From positions 1 through 64,000 of the forward strand of contig JABCPU010000295.1 of assembly GCA_016800925.1 (NCBI GenBank): a stretch of 64,000 nt of DNA, written 5' to 3'. The notes under the pieces were generated by a model, which saw only the letters and a list, made by a program, of their open reading frames with translations, had not been told where the DNA came from and did no database searches. This document shows, one piece after another, positions 35,644 through 47,889 of this stretch. This DNA comes from Suillus spraguei (Eukaryota; Basidiomycota; Agaricomycetes; Boletales; Suillaceae). The number at the start of each line of letters is the position of its first letter. Positions within the stretch are counted from its first letter, which is position 1. Position numbers and translations under genes: made by a program.

Positions 35644-35867
35644 TGACGCTTGGGCCTCGCATGTACACATCATCATACCATCCTTGTTCAGTATCGGGAA
35701 AGGAATCTCAATGTGCATGGACCAACTTGTTAAATCAGGGGTGATGCAGTCCCCAGACGGGACAGGAGGATCTTGCAGCATGCAGTTTTTACAAATGTGC
35801 CCATGTATAAGTGCAAAGCACCTTATGATCGGCTTATTGAACTACGTATACTTCGGAACAAGTACAA

Positions 35868-36440
35868 TCATAGTGCTGGTGAGGGCTGATACCAATGCTT
35901 TCGCAGATGTTTCCGTCGTACCATAGGTTTCGTCATCATAATCGCAATTCCCAGTTCCAGCAACCGCCAGTACAAGACTGTATTAAAATTCTCATTGAGA
36001 ACGTTAAATGTGCCCGGAGCCGCGATCCGCGTGAAGAATAGGTTTAGGCCGTAGGCAAAGACCAGCAATGTGGACTCTAACAGAGATGAGAGGTAATGAC
36101 GGGGCGGATGTTTGCAACCTGAGAAACTTGAGGGCAAGTTGATAGCCCAAGATCTGGTGCTGGCCAGGAACATCCACGGGAGAGCGATATGTATGAACAG
36201 AGGAATGATTCAAACTCAGCCTGAGCTGATAGTGTTTGCATAAAGGCGCGCCTACTGACCGTCAGACTTGCAGAAGTAAGCAAAGGAACACGACACACCT
36301 GGAAAGTTTCAAGCACGCGACTCCAGAAGACTCGACCATTGCTAGATTCAATACCGAAGATTTTCCTATACGGTGTAGCTGCCCCTACGATCTGTCGGGA
36401 GCCGAAAGCATTGCACATTATCATGACCGTATTCATCAAA
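35868..36440 (-). pseudogene. Membrane-protein gene remnant
   Basis: Minus-strand pieces read LLESTLLVFAYGLNLFF, FNVLNENFNTVLYWRLLE and LGIAIMMTKPMVRRKHLRK near 35880-36070. An upstream exon-like piece is similar to sequence at about 50030-50250. Related pieces occur at 49050-49300 and 55970-56045. The pattern suggests the last spans of an Agaricomycete multi-span membrane protein (DUF6533-like at best). Frames do not join, so it is a remnant. Confidence 0.4.
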
Positions 36441-37039
36441 AGATGTGCCTGACATAGTTACAGTAGCATATCCATATCATGAGCCGCTGGTAGTTGCAAA
36501 GCGTCTAGCAAAGTTTAACAAGTATTGAGGAAGGTTCAAGTTCTTGAAAAATATCTAGTACGGGTACCGCAATATACGTGAACCTCGAACCTTGGCGTCA
36601 GATAACTGATGTTGAAGCCGCAGACGGCATTTTGTCATGTTGCCAAAGTTGTATGGAACCTATCGTGGTCAGCAACGTGTGCATGTGAGGGTTCTCGTGC
36701 GCTTCGCCCGTGCTTGTGTCGTCCACGTCAAACGCCACCTGATCCAAAATAAGAGGCCGAGTGATAGATGAGTTTCGCTTTTAGTAGTAGTTGATGGATG
36801 AGAAAGGTCATTCGCGAGCTTCTCCAGGCCTTTCCTTTCCACTCATCTATCCACCATATCACGACAAATAAGTCCTTTTTGGGACACCCACTACAAAGCG
36901 CGCAAAACCCATATTACCAGTGTGGGCCGTCGATAGATATGAAACATGGCGTTTACCGTTGCCGAGATATTAATGGGCGAATACTTTATAAGATATAGCG
37001 CTGTGGTGTCTTTTGGTTCTTTTCCAACCTATTCACTCC

Positions 37040-39619
37040 CACCCACCAATATTTGTAACCGAAGCTCGAATGGATTCGATGGTAACATGCAAGCAATCAT
37101 ATGTAAGTCCTCATTTTCATATGAGTGTATTAGAGTTGAATGTCTTCACTTTAGTACACCGTGGATTTCTCCAGCAGATTGTTGAGATCCTCAGACTTCC
37201 AGCATTGCCGGGGAAAGAATAAAGGGCCGGATTCTAAATTTTGGGCTGCATACAAAAAGATATCTGCGAATACGACGACAAAATGTTGCGGAATTACGAA
37301 GGCAGTATTGATACAATAATGCTCTTCGTACGGGAATACTATTATCGTTATTTTTATTCCAACTAACACGAACAACCAGGCCGGTCTGTTCTCCGCCGTC
37401 AATACCGCATTCGTCATTGCAATGCAGCCCAATCCTGCTGATACCACCAATGATCTTTTGGTACAGCTGATGCAGAACGCACCGTGGAACGCCCAGCAGC
37501 CAGTAGCCCTTTCGGCATCTGTCGCTTACTCTTCTTCCAAAATCTGGATGCAGGTGCTTGCATATACGAGCCTTACATTTAGCCTGCTTACCGCCTTGGG
37601 CGCTGTCTTGTGCAAGGAATGGCTGGGTTACTATAAGGCAGATGATGACCCTGCTGGACTTTCAGACCGATACAAGCGGAGGCATCGCAAGTTCGAGGAG
37701 CTACGAAACATGCGCTTCGAAAATATCCTGCATTCATTGCCAGTCCTTCTTCAGATCTCTCTCTTTCTGTTTATTTTGGTCATGGCAGCTGCCATGTGGA
37801 TGCAACACCGGATCATTTCCTTTTCATCATTGTACCAACTGCTTGCGGCGCGTTCTTCTATGGTTACATCGTCCGGGAATCTCTGAGATCCCCTGACAGC
37901 TCATTCCGGACGCCAGTCTCCTTATTCATTCGATATCTACAGAAGCTCTGCAAAAGTCATGAAGATGAAAATCATGAAAATTCTACTACTGCCTTGTCAT
38001 GGATCCTGGACACTTCAACAAATCCTGAAATTCTCAGTTTGGCGTTCGATTTGATGGTTGGCATGTCCAGTCACTCGCAGCTGTCGCGGCACCTGCCATC
38101 GTCGTTGATCCCGAAAGTGCTAAAAATGTTCATGGAATGTTTTGAATCTTCGCCAGTAGACAATGTCACGCGGTGTCATTCGGGAGGGCGTTGATCCACC
38201 TCTCATGGAAGTTTGACGGGGCGATGAAGATACTCGGTGGACTCTCACCAAGTGGCCGCACTGGTCATTGTGGCGCAACCTGTATCTTCCTAGGCACTGG
38301 AACATTCCAAGACGTCATTCCGCCGAATGAGGAGACGGGTTCTGCAGATCCACTGGAGCAAATGGACAACACGCGCACTGCTCTGCGTATGGCGCTGGGT
38401 GCTAGGATGGATAAATTTGTTAATCCAGGCAAGAAGGAGGAATATATAGAATTGGTTTGGCATGATAAAGTCGGGTCGGAACTCAATCTCCTGGACGTTG
38501 ACTGGCTCATGGACTGCGCAAAACATTTCCATACTGTTTGGCAAGACTTTGATGCAACAGGAGATGCTCTCCTCTTGCTCACTGACTTCAAGAACATCAG
38601 TCAAGACTCCATCGTTCCATTTTTGAATAGCAGCCCTAGATCGACAAGATTGCGTCATTGCGCACTTCGAGCTGCTTGTCGGGCTGTTGATATCAACTCG
38701 ACCTGCGATCCATCTTTCGCAAAGGCTGTCCTTATGGCTGTCAGTCCCTCCATCCAGCGTGGACACCGGCGACTTCTTTGCCAATGCAATTCACCTTCTC
38801 GAATTCACTGTTTGGCCCCACAATCATCCCCTGGTAGGCTCCCCACTCATTGACATTCAGCGTCTAGTGTTCGTCGTGCTGTCAGCACATCACTTGACAA
38901 TACTGAGGAGTTTCATCGGTACTGCCATGTACTCATTCATTCATGCGTCGAGCTACCAGCCTTGACTGCAAACGTACTGCTGTACACATCGCTTATCGTA
39001 TCAGACAAGATCTAGCTATGATCACCGGCACTCCCAGCTTGACTGTCCCGGTGCCCTTACAAACCGATGTCCTCTCTAAGCTCTCCCCAGCCCTATTCAC
39101 TATGGTTTCCATCCGAATTCGATTCCCTCGATTATTTTTCTATCTCCGTCTCATCTTCGCTCTCGCAAGTCGTCCCAAGTGGCTCCTCACTTAGAGAAGA
39201 TTGGTCATATCAAGAGATGCATCATTATACCTGTCTTTTGCGATCAACCTCCTTCTTCCTTCTTTTATCTGCCGGAATCTTCCTCCGCATCCAAGGCTTC
39301 TGGAGGGGTCGGGTCTTCCCATCAGCCATCACAGTGGTGGGACTTGACCAGGATGACATGGTATTCGCTGGCCGTCGGGACCGTAACGATGGTTCTGATT
39401 CCGATGTCCTGGATGACGGCATTGACATTCTTGAAGCTCTTGTCACCACACTAAGTCTTACATGCCACAAAGTGCTTCAGCGAGCGACCTCGAATTCCTT
39501 CGTAATGGGCTGGGTGGCGCAATTCTCAAGTTGGAATCGCGGACAACCACTGCCCAAGGACATCATGCTCAAATAAAGATTTAAAAGATATGAGCCGCTC
39601 CAGATCATTAGTGATGTAA
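37040..39619 (+). pseudogene. DUF6535 membrane-protein gene, cassette 1 (frameshifted)
   Basis: Aligns over its full length with the gene at 56636-59235. Recognisable parts are PDSKFWAAYKKI, AMQPNPADTTNDLLVQL, ASVAYSSSKIWMQVLAYTSL, LTALGAVLCKEWLGYY and ILHSLPVLLQISLFLFILVM. This is the DUF6535 arrangement: an N-terminal helix, four membrane spans and a long helical C-terminal part. Compared with the cassette 3 copy it has one-base losses near 37823, 38169, 38250, 38292 and 38330 and further changes in the first exons. It cannot give a full protein without repair and is called a pseudogene. Confidence 0.8.
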
Positions 39620-39744
39620 AACTTAGTGGCGTATGATTATCTCGAGTTACATTTATGTTGCCAAGGCGGTATTGTATTACCAACTATTGTACAAGTTCTT
39701 GTGTAGAATATATGCAGATTACTACTGGACGTAAACTACCAGAG

Positions 39745-39798
39745 AGATCACGGGTCTCTTGTTCCCGACACCTGTGCCATGATGTACCTACCATGACT
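39745..39798 (-). pseudogene. Last bases of an NLR gene, cassette 1 remnant
   Basis: About 50 bases match the 3' end of the NACHT-WD40 gene at 44158 (tail residues WEQETVP and the WHKC region), with one small internal deletion. They are followed directly by repeat R1. This shows that cassette 1 once carried the same convergent NLR gene. Confidence 0.6.
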
Positions 39799-39809
39799 GC
39801 GAGGAACCA

Positions 39810-40321
39810 CGTTCCTATTAAGTTCAGGGCCGGTCATTATGCGCTTGCCGGCCACAGCTGAATCGGATGGAATTACATACTCCCGTACTATTTACAAACA
39901 CTTGATCACGCAGCCGCTTCTGTCGCAAGGCTCGAACATCACCCAATTGTCACCATAATCACAACCCCCAGCCCAGCAAATGTCAGCACAAGCTGCACTT
40001 CTCACTGAGAATGTCACATGTGCGCGAAGGCGCGGTGCACGCAAAGATGAGGTCCCATAGCGACATGGACTCCTTTAAAGATGGAGGAATAGCAGTGGTC
40101 CGGGAAGACATTTGCAACATGTAGAGTGAACACATCACTGGACGATCGATGATTACTGATCAGTACTAGTGTTGCACGCACTCGATTACATGTGTCGAGG
40201 ACTGACAGTTATTCACTGGTCCACTAGAAAGGTATGAATCATGGGCTATTGTTGGCAGATTGTAGACGCTGTATCATTCCGATAGAGCTTCTCGAGAGTC
40301 TGGGAATGTTCTACTGAGTAG
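39810..40321. repeat. Direct repeat R1, right copy
   Basis: Second copy of the block at 35130-35643, with scattered substitutions and small indels. The two copies bracket the cassette 1 DUF6535 pseudogene, so unequal recombination between them is possible. Confidence 0.8.
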
Positions 40322-42405
40322 TCCTGCTTTACAAGTTCCTCCATGGCTATTAATTAGGTGTGTCCGATATAATTATGCGCTTCTACTGTGCACTAACCTC
40401 GTGTACACAACGTTGTCACAATACTAAGTATTCCTAGCGCTATTCTGTGTGCCTTCCAGTGTCAGATGTGCTCTCCAAGCTCTCCCCAGCCCTATTCACT
40501 ATGGTTCCATCCGAATTCAATTTCCTCGATTATTTCTTCTATCTGTGCCTCATCTTCACTCTTGCAAGTCGTCCCCAACTGGCTCCCTCGCTTAAAGGGA
40601 GATAGCCATATCAAGAGATGCTCCAAAATCATGCCTGTTTTTTGTGACAAACCTCCTTCCTTCTTTTATCTCGCTGGAATCTTCCTCTGCATCGAAGTGG
40701 CTTCAAGAGAGAGGTCCGCTTGGACGGTTCGATTTGCCGATATTCCGCAGCTTATTTTGAAGTCCGACCAATGTTTGTACCGAACTTTATTGGTATGCAC
40801 CTATTCATGCTATGGTCCTGTCACATGAATCACAAATCAGTTCTACGCCAGTCTGCGGCGACTCTGCGCGCCGTGCTCACTAAGGTAGATCCTCAGCTGG
40901 TGGCGAGCATTGCTATTAATATCACAACATTAGCATTGGTGGCGAATGGATCTATCCTTCGTATTCCTTCCCTGGGCTCACTGAGCAGCCCTTACCCTCC
41001 AGGATATGCGACTCACTCAGGCTGCACAGTGCTTCATTCCCGCTATGACAGTAGTTGGTGTTGTGTTTCTCACTGCGTATGTTGATCTTAATCGTCGACT
41101 GTGCCTTCAGTTGTTATCAAGTCATTGGACCCTTCACTGATATTCCTACTGTTATTTATGTTAACGATGAGTCGAGATTTCTCCGTGCTATCGTCTTTTC
41201 TGCATGACTGCATTGTGCTGCGTTTTGTTTCCAATCATAATGGGGTCACCGTGAAGTTGACATCTGGTCCTGCGCGCATTCCTACTATCGACAGTTGGTA
41301 TAATTCTCAACAGACATTTCGACCGGTCTATCTAGCCTGAAGTATATTCCCCCTGTCTTTTCTCCTTCTGCCGCATCCCATATGGCTTTGAGGCAGCATG
41401 ACAATCATGTATGGTCTCATTACGACGATCAATATTATCACGACGGCTTGCAAACTCTGTCCGTATCTGTACTGACCCTTGTTGCCCCCGTTGTGTGCAG
41501 AAAAGAGCAGAGATTCGTACGAAGACTGCTACTCTATGGAAAGACAGACCACCGTGCTCTACTTCCAAGGCCTCCACTTATCAGAACCTTTCTAGTAAGG
41601 TAAGTAATTGCATTGGTTTCCGAACACCCTGTGCTAATGTGTCATGTAGATTTATTCCCGCTAGCATAAGGGAGTGGGTTATATCGTGTTTTACCACTGG
41701 GACATCATTCAAATCGATTGTCTTCCTGCGTCTGTTGCTCTTGTCCTTGAATGGTATTCTTCTCTCGTCTTCTTCGATTGCTCGTTCGCTCAGCCATTTG
41801 GGCCCAAGTTCGCATTCCGCTGAAATCCCCATGGCCTCAGTGATTTATTGCCGTGCTCTCACTACCGATGTCGAGTTCGAGGTCGCGTGGGGTCTCGATG
41901 TTATGTTTGGGATGAACTGCATTGCTGCGTGACCATTTTGTGGGAAGATGATACTCCCGTCTCCAATCCTCCATGTCTGGCCTTCAAGGTGGCGACAGTG
42001 TTTCACTGTCCTCATTTTCTAGTATCTGCTCATTTCCTTCTGTGTTTCCAGAAAATCCGTGTATACTTAGTGGTAATGTCAATCACACTGAACTTGCTGC
42101 TCATGATGGTGAATTGAATTATCTCAGTCTTCGTCCCTCGTCGGGGCAATTCTATTGTCTCGTAGACGTTCAGACTCGAACTTTACTGTCCATGTCGCAG
42201 TGTCAATCAGGGGCCCCATAGGTTTTCAACTTAGGATGATTCGTCAAGTGGGAGTTAAAGACTTTAGCCTGGCTAGTGTGGGAACCTCGAAATCTGTTTC
42301 TCTTGACTACGCAGGTTCGAAACCTGCTGAACTACAGTTTTTTTCTATCAGAACGCACTTTGACATTCATTCATAGACGGTTTCTTCAGAAGTTCACCGC
42401 AACTG

Positions 42406-42484
42406 GTCTTAGTCAGGTGGTTGCCACAACAGAATCAAAATCTGTTTATCTCGGACTGTGCAGATTTGAAACCTGCCGACGACA
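42406..42484 (+). ncRNA. tRNA-Leu(CAA)-like unit B2
   Basis: GTCTTAG at 42406-42412, ACAGA/TCTGT arm with anticodon CAA at 42436-42438, T-arm GCAGA/CCTGC (stem weakened), CGACGACA, then GG and T7. Confidence 0.5.
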
Positions 42485-42556
42485 AGGTTTTTTTCTATCG
42501 AAAACACACCTTGACATTCACTCATGGATGGCTTCTTTAGAAGTTCATCGTAGCTG

Positions 42557-42636
42557 GTCTTGGCTAAACGGTTGCCACAACAGAATCAAAATCTGGTTCA
42601 TCTTGAAGTGTGCGGGTTCAAAGCCTGCCGATGACG
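42557..42636 (+). ncRNA. tRNA-Leu(CAA)-like unit B3
   Basis: Anticodon CAA at 42587-42589 in an ACAGA/TCTGG arm. T-arm GCGGG TTCAAAG CCTGC at 42612-42628, CGATGACG, then T6. Confidence 0.5.
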
Positions 42637-42706
42637 AGGTTTTTTCTATCAGAACACACTTTGATGTTCACTCGTGGACGGTTTTTTAAAAAGTTCACCG
42701 TAGCTG

Positions 42707-42786
42707 GTGTTAGCCCGGTGGGCTGCTACGACAGAATCAAAATCTGTTTCTCTTGGACTGTGCAGGTTCGAAACCTGCTGACGACA
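42707..42786 (+). ncRNA. tRNA-Leu(CAA)-like unit B4 (best preserved)
   Basis: GTGTTAG at 42707-42713, full ACAGA/TCTGT arm with anticodon CAA at 42738-42740, perfect T-arm GCAGG TTCGAAA CCTGC (42762-42778), TGACGACA, then T6. It also has a fair A-box-like start and a near-consensus B-box (GGTTCGAAACC). Confidence 0.6.
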
Positions 42787-42855
42787 AGGTTTTTTCTATC
42801 GGAACACACCTTGATATTCACCCGTGATGGTTTCTTTGGCAGTTCATTGTAACTA

Positions 42856-42928
42856 GTCTTAGCCTGATAGTTACCACAACAGAATCAAAATCTGTTTCTC
42901 TGTGTAGGTTCAAAACCTGCTGATGACA
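42856..42928 (+). ncRNA. tRNA-Leu(CAA)-like unit B5
   Basis: GTCTTAG at 42856-42862, anticodon CAA at 42886-42888, shortened variable region, T-arm GTAGG TTCAAAA CCTGC, TGATGACA, then T6 a few bases later. Confidence 0.45.
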
Positions 42929-44157
42929 GCATTTTTTATCGGAACACACCTTGACATCCATTCATGGATGGTTTCCTTAGAGGTCCATCTTAACTGGTCT
43001 TAGCCCCTGTGCAAATTGTTGATGCAACATTGATATTTACTCCATGGCGAGTCGTGCCTTTGGACACGTTCGAAACACTAATTATATTGTGCTCTGCGTA
43101 AACCCCCTCCTCTGAGTCCTCTCACTACCTTGATTGCAGTAGATCGTGTAGCCGGTGAAGCTTCCTTGGCGTTACACTGCCTTGGATATCTATGAACTGA
43201 CTCGCAAACTTCAAACTCAGCCTCCGTTGATTGTTTCTTCGTGTATTCCTGAGCAGCTTCGAGGGGTTCGTACATTGATAGGTTCTCGGTCAAATCGCAA
43301 GGCCTGCAGACTCTGAGCTTCACAATTCTTTGTCTGTGGGACAAGTGTATTGGTCAATAGCGTGCTCACGCTACTTCCCTTTGCCAATGTAACTGAACTG
43401 ACGGCGAGATTCTATACCGTGTGACCCGCGTCTAAGAAACTTATGTCTTATGCACGAACCTTTGAAGCCGTGCCGGAATTCATCACTATGCAGCTCAAGA
43501 CACGGAGCTCCGGGGTCGGGGATTGGCGCGAGTCCGACCATTACCGATAGTAGTAAGTAACCGCACTTCTGACTTTTTGTGACACAAAATTTAGAATTAT
43601 ATTCAACTTGTGGTCTACCAACAAATAGTTCAAGACAAGAACTTCAAAATACGTCGCGGCAAATCGGCAAATTGAACCGTAACCTATCGTCCACCATAGC
43701 TACTAGAGAGCAGTCTGCTACTGGAGAGAAGTTCGCTCTCGCTATCACGTCATCTCAATGGTGGGACTTGACGAGAATGGTATGGTGTGTCGCAGGCTGT
43801 CAGGACCGTAACTACGCTTCTAATTCCGATGTTCTGGATGATTCAGATGGCCTCGACATTCTTAAAGCTCTTATCACCACCGCATTCCACCAGATGCTTC
43901 AAAGAGCGACCTCGAATTCCTTCGTAACGGGCTGGGTGGCGCGATTCTGAAGTTGGAATCGCAACAATTTCCACCATCCAAGGAAATCATAGCTGCAATC
44001 AAAGATTTGAAAAGATATGCACCGTCTGTCTAGGAACTCGCGTATATTTTATCTCGAGTTCCATTTACACTACCCAAGACAATGTTGTATTACCTATTGT
44101 ACAAGTTTTAGTGTAGGATATATGCAGATTACTACTGGACGTAAACTACCAGAAAAA

Positions 44158-47100
44158 TCACGGCACAGTCTCTTGTTCCCAACACTTGTGCCATGATGTA
44201 CCATGCACAAAACGCGTTAAATTCAGCTGCGAGGAACCATCGGATATCAACAGCATGTTGTTGGCGACAGATGGGTTGCGATCGGACGGAATCCACAGGA
44301 GAAGCTGTCCTTCCGGATCTATAATCCAGCCATCCTTTAAAGACACTAGTTTGCGAGACTCTGGGAGAACGGAGGTGGAAGGAAGAATACTAGCCAGGTC
44401 GGACGAGAAGCTTGCAGGTGCTTCAAGGGCATTGGCCCACACCCGGATTTCTTCATCATCTGAACCTGACACGACATATTGTCCATCTGGCGAGATTGCA
44501 ACAGACCGAACATAGTCACCGTGCTTTGCAAGTTCGAGAGGGGCATGGAATACACCATTACTCTCTACATCCCACACCCGAACGGTATTGTCAGCTGAAC
44601 CAGACACGATGTGTTTTTCATCTGGCGAGATTGCAACGGACAGAACATCGTCAGCGTGCCCTTGGAGAGGGGCACAATATGACTTTCCAGTCTTTGCATT
44701 CCACACCCGGATCGTCTTGTCACGTGAACCAGACACGATGAGATGTCCACTGTACGAGAGTGCGACAGACTGGACCCAGTCGGTATGCCCTTGGAGGGTA
44801 CATAATTCCTTGCGAGTCTCTACGTCCCATATCCGGATCGTATTATCGGCTGAACCAGAAATGATGCGGTCTTCATTTAGTTGGACGGACTGTACGAAGG
44901 CGGTGTGCCCTTGGAGTGGGGCACCGAGTGCCTCTCGAGTCTCTAGATTCCACACCAGGATCGTCTTGTCATCTGAGCCAGACACAGCGCGTTTCTTATC
45001 TGACGAGATGACAACAGACCGCACGGCGCCAGCGTGCCCTTTGAGGGTAAATACGCTCCCACTCCCTACATTCCACGTCTGGATTGTCGCGTCATTCGAG
45101 CCAGACACGATTAGTTTGCCGTCTGGCGAGATTGCGACGGATCGAACAGCGCCGGCGTGCCCTTTAGAAGGGGAATCTAATTCCTTGCCAGCCACCCTAT
45201 CCCACACCCAAATTCTTCCGTCATCTAGACCACACACGATAATTTTTCCAGCAGACGAGACTGCAACTGACATGGCGTTGGCATGCACGTCGCGAAGGAT
45301 CTGAGGTGGTGCTATGTCATGTCCAGAAATGACCCGAGCGGTGCGAGGAAAATGCTTGACAAATATTTGATATACCACGGACTCTGGTGGAGCAAACGGC
45401 AGAACGGACAAGTATAGATGCGGAGTGCTGTGTAAAATGATGGTTTCGAAAGTTCGGATGAACTTGTCTGTGTTCGTGGCAACGTCACTTGTATTTGTAT
45501 TAATTACGCCATGAACCTGCCATCATTTGTGAGGTTCCATTGGTTCCCAACAGTGGGATCCAGCTACGTACCTTGAACCAGTTTGCAATAGATGAGAGGG
45601 ACTCCCTTGAACTTCTCAGACTTCCCATTAAAGCCAGTGTTTCCATCCAGAAGAGTAGGCGCTCTCCGCTGAAAAAGGCTTTAACTTTCTCAGCGAGCTT
45701 TTGTTCGAAGGATGCAGCTTGCACGTGTGTTCCCCAGAAGCGACACGAGTACGATAGTTCAGCTGGAAGCTTTTCCACTCGTTTCTGCAAATTGGGGACA
45801 GCAGAGTTGGGCAAGTAAGAACTCTCTAAATCGCAGATGTTAAAGCGCAGCCCTTTTTCCATGACCTGAAGCGATGCGAAAGCTAGATCAAGTTGTACCA
45901 CTGGTGACACGTCGGCGAAGAACTTTCGGTTCTGCAAACTCGCTGTGAGGAATTCGTAGAAGGACGGGTGAACGGGACAAATTGGAGTCCGGAAATCCCC
46001 AGTACCGATTAAAAGTGGATACAGTGGCTTAATGACCTTATCCACATCGTAATGGTCACGAGCGCTTGGAAACTGCCATCGCATCGCAGTTAATGCCGCC
46101 ATTGGAAGCGGTTCTCGTGATGCAAGGATTTGCCCCATCACAGAGCGAAATCTAGGAATAAATTCTCCGCGGTCGTCCTTTGGTATCATGTCTTCCAAGA
46201 TAAGCTCATATATAAAATCAAACGGATATGTGCCTTCTCTAGATGTTCCATCAAGTACACGTTCGAAACGGACCATTTGATATTCGTCCACCCTAGTGGC
46301 TCCGTTGATGTACTTGCAGGCGAGGCTAGCCCATTCGAACAGACCACCAGATTTCTGAACAAGCATATCGACATGCTTGTTGTCGAACATGTTGCGCGGG
46401 TCTACCAGCTTGGAGGAGAAGTAAACCTGAATGTCATGTCCTGTAGCGACGGGCAAGGGAATATGTTTGACATATAGTACAGCGCCAAGGGCATCATGAA
46501 TGTCCTTTAGTGGACGAGAAGTGATGAGGATACGGTAGTTTCCTGGGATTTTGATTTTCTGAGAGGAAGACGTGTTCAACTCACTAGCAAGGAGACGAAG
46601 AAATTCTTTCCGGGAATTTTCTTTGCCGCTCTCATTCAACCCATCGATGATAATCAGGAGGGGAGAAACAGTGGCTTTCGGGGCCTTATTTGCTGGTCCA
46701 ATTATTAACTCTTGCCATTGCTTTTTGATGTCCGTTGTTTGCTTGAGCGTGTTGTCATCATGGAACGCATCCGCCAGCGCTCGCCTCACGAAAGGATCGC
46801 AAGCAGCCAGATCGCGTGCGATCGTGGAAAATATTTTCTCGTGACGGCGGTCGGCTTCTCGCGTACGATCGAAGCAGAAGCAAGCTCCCAGACCACCAAG
46901 CCCCGTATACCACTCCATTATCGTGTGGGCAATGGCTGATTTGCCTGTATATTCAGAGCCAGAAAGCCACATGACGCGCGGTTCGTCTTTCTTGCAAACC
47001 CAGGATTTGATCTCGGACAGGATATCTTCCCGAGTACCTGGGAGACAACACTTGGAGACATCCAGTCCGGCACCTCCTGCATATATCATATCACTGGGGT

Positions 47101-47885
47101 CCAGATCCCCGCTAGATGACGAGATGGGTGATTGTCAGAAAAGGTTCAATGTGAGTCTGAGTTCAATCCTTACTCATACAGTAGACGCTGATATTCCGGT
47201 GATCAGTCCCTGGATCTCGAGATTTCCGCATCAAATTGTCGAGAACTTCGTTGTACTTCTGAATTGTGATAGATGTCTCTTCGGAAACGTACTTGCCAAC
47301 TCGCTTCCCTATCCAAACCACAGTAAGTCCTAGGCAGCCAATTAGTACATTTGACTCACAAAAATTTTTGGTCTCTGAGTAATAGATAATGAAGTCGGTG
47401 CACTCTAATATTTGTCGCGCCATCTGTCCGTATATCTTTACCACGGATGAAAAATTGGTCGATTTCTGCATGTCCGCCATTGTAGCAGTGACTTGGCTAA
47501 TCTTTGCGAGTAGAGGAGAAAGAGCATTATCTGTGGTTGTCTGATCGTAATTCATCTATATCAGATATCTTATAAAGCTGAAGATAGTACGTGCACGGAC
47601 ACACCTCGGACCGCGTGTCGTTGCTAACTTCACAAATAAATCTACCTACACATGAAGATCAGTCGCGCACAAACCAATAATAAAGGAATATACATGATGT
47701 TTAATCAAAGAAGCAACTTGAAAGGAGGGATCAAGTTTCTCTGAGAGTTCAAGATTCTTGGAGCGCTGACTGGGAGACTGGCAGCATATCAGAGTCAAGA
47801 AATGAATTTCTTGAAAAGTAGCGACATACCTTGAGGATTGATTAGGTCCGATGGTACTATTCAAGTGAGTTTTACCATCACTCAT
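44158..47885 (-). CDS. NACHT-WD40 NLR-like protein, cassette 2
   Basis: STAND-class signalling ATPase of the HET-E/NWD type implicated in fungal nonself recognition. The first exon starts MSDGKTHLNSTIGPN. A helical N-terminal domain follows (ILECTDFIIYYSETKNFW, KYVSEETSITIQKYNEVLD), then NACHT with Walker A GSEYTGKSAIAHT and Walker B LLIIIDGLNE, and LITSRPL. A linker (VHPSFYEFLTAS) leads to WD40 repeats (at least seven; GHAGAVRSVAISPDGK, IVSGSRDKTIRVW). The last two exons are 45572-47111 and 44158-45516, joined in frame. The exon that opens NACHT (from 47111) lacks one C present in cassette 3, so the N-terminal domain and NACHT are one base out of frame. Convergent with a DUF6535 gene. Confidence 0.85.
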
Positions 47886-47889
47886 TGTA

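Larger units (their letters stand above)
42270..42940 (+). repeat. Tandem array of tRNA-Leu-like units (copy B)
   Basis: Same five-unit array as at 6340-7020. Units 2 to 5 all keep the loop ATCAAAA with anticodon CAA; unit 1 has lost most of its anticodon arm. Each unit is followed by a run of five to seven T. Confidence 0.8.
40724..43698 (+). mobile_element. TIR transposon copy B
   Basis: Same element as 4798-9046 without the three internal extra blocks. The right terminal repeat is intact (ends CCACCATA at 43698). The left repeat begins only at ACGGTTCGATTTGCCG (40724), so roughly the first 18 bases are lost or changed and no target duplication can be seen. It sits inside a DUF6535 gene fragment. 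Confidence 0.85.
40461..44033 (+). pseudogene. DUF6535 gene 3' part, cassette 2, split by transposon copy B
   Basis: Bases 40461-40720 (LSKLSPALFTMVPSEF, then FFYLCLIFTLASRPQLAP) and 43700-44033 (SQWWDLTRMVWCVAG, DSDGLDILKALITT, RNGLGGAILKLESQQFP, stop TAG at 44031) are the two halves of the C-terminal region of a DUF6535 gene like that at 56636-59235. They are separated by the 3 kb transposon. The membrane-spanning N-terminal part is missing, replaced by repeat R1 and unrelated sequence. Confidence 0.8.

Noticed and set aside
44588..45304. Long plus-strand ORF over the WD40 region (also 60101-60511)
   Set aside because: Antisense shadow of the WD40 repeats; its regularity comes from the repeats on the other strand.
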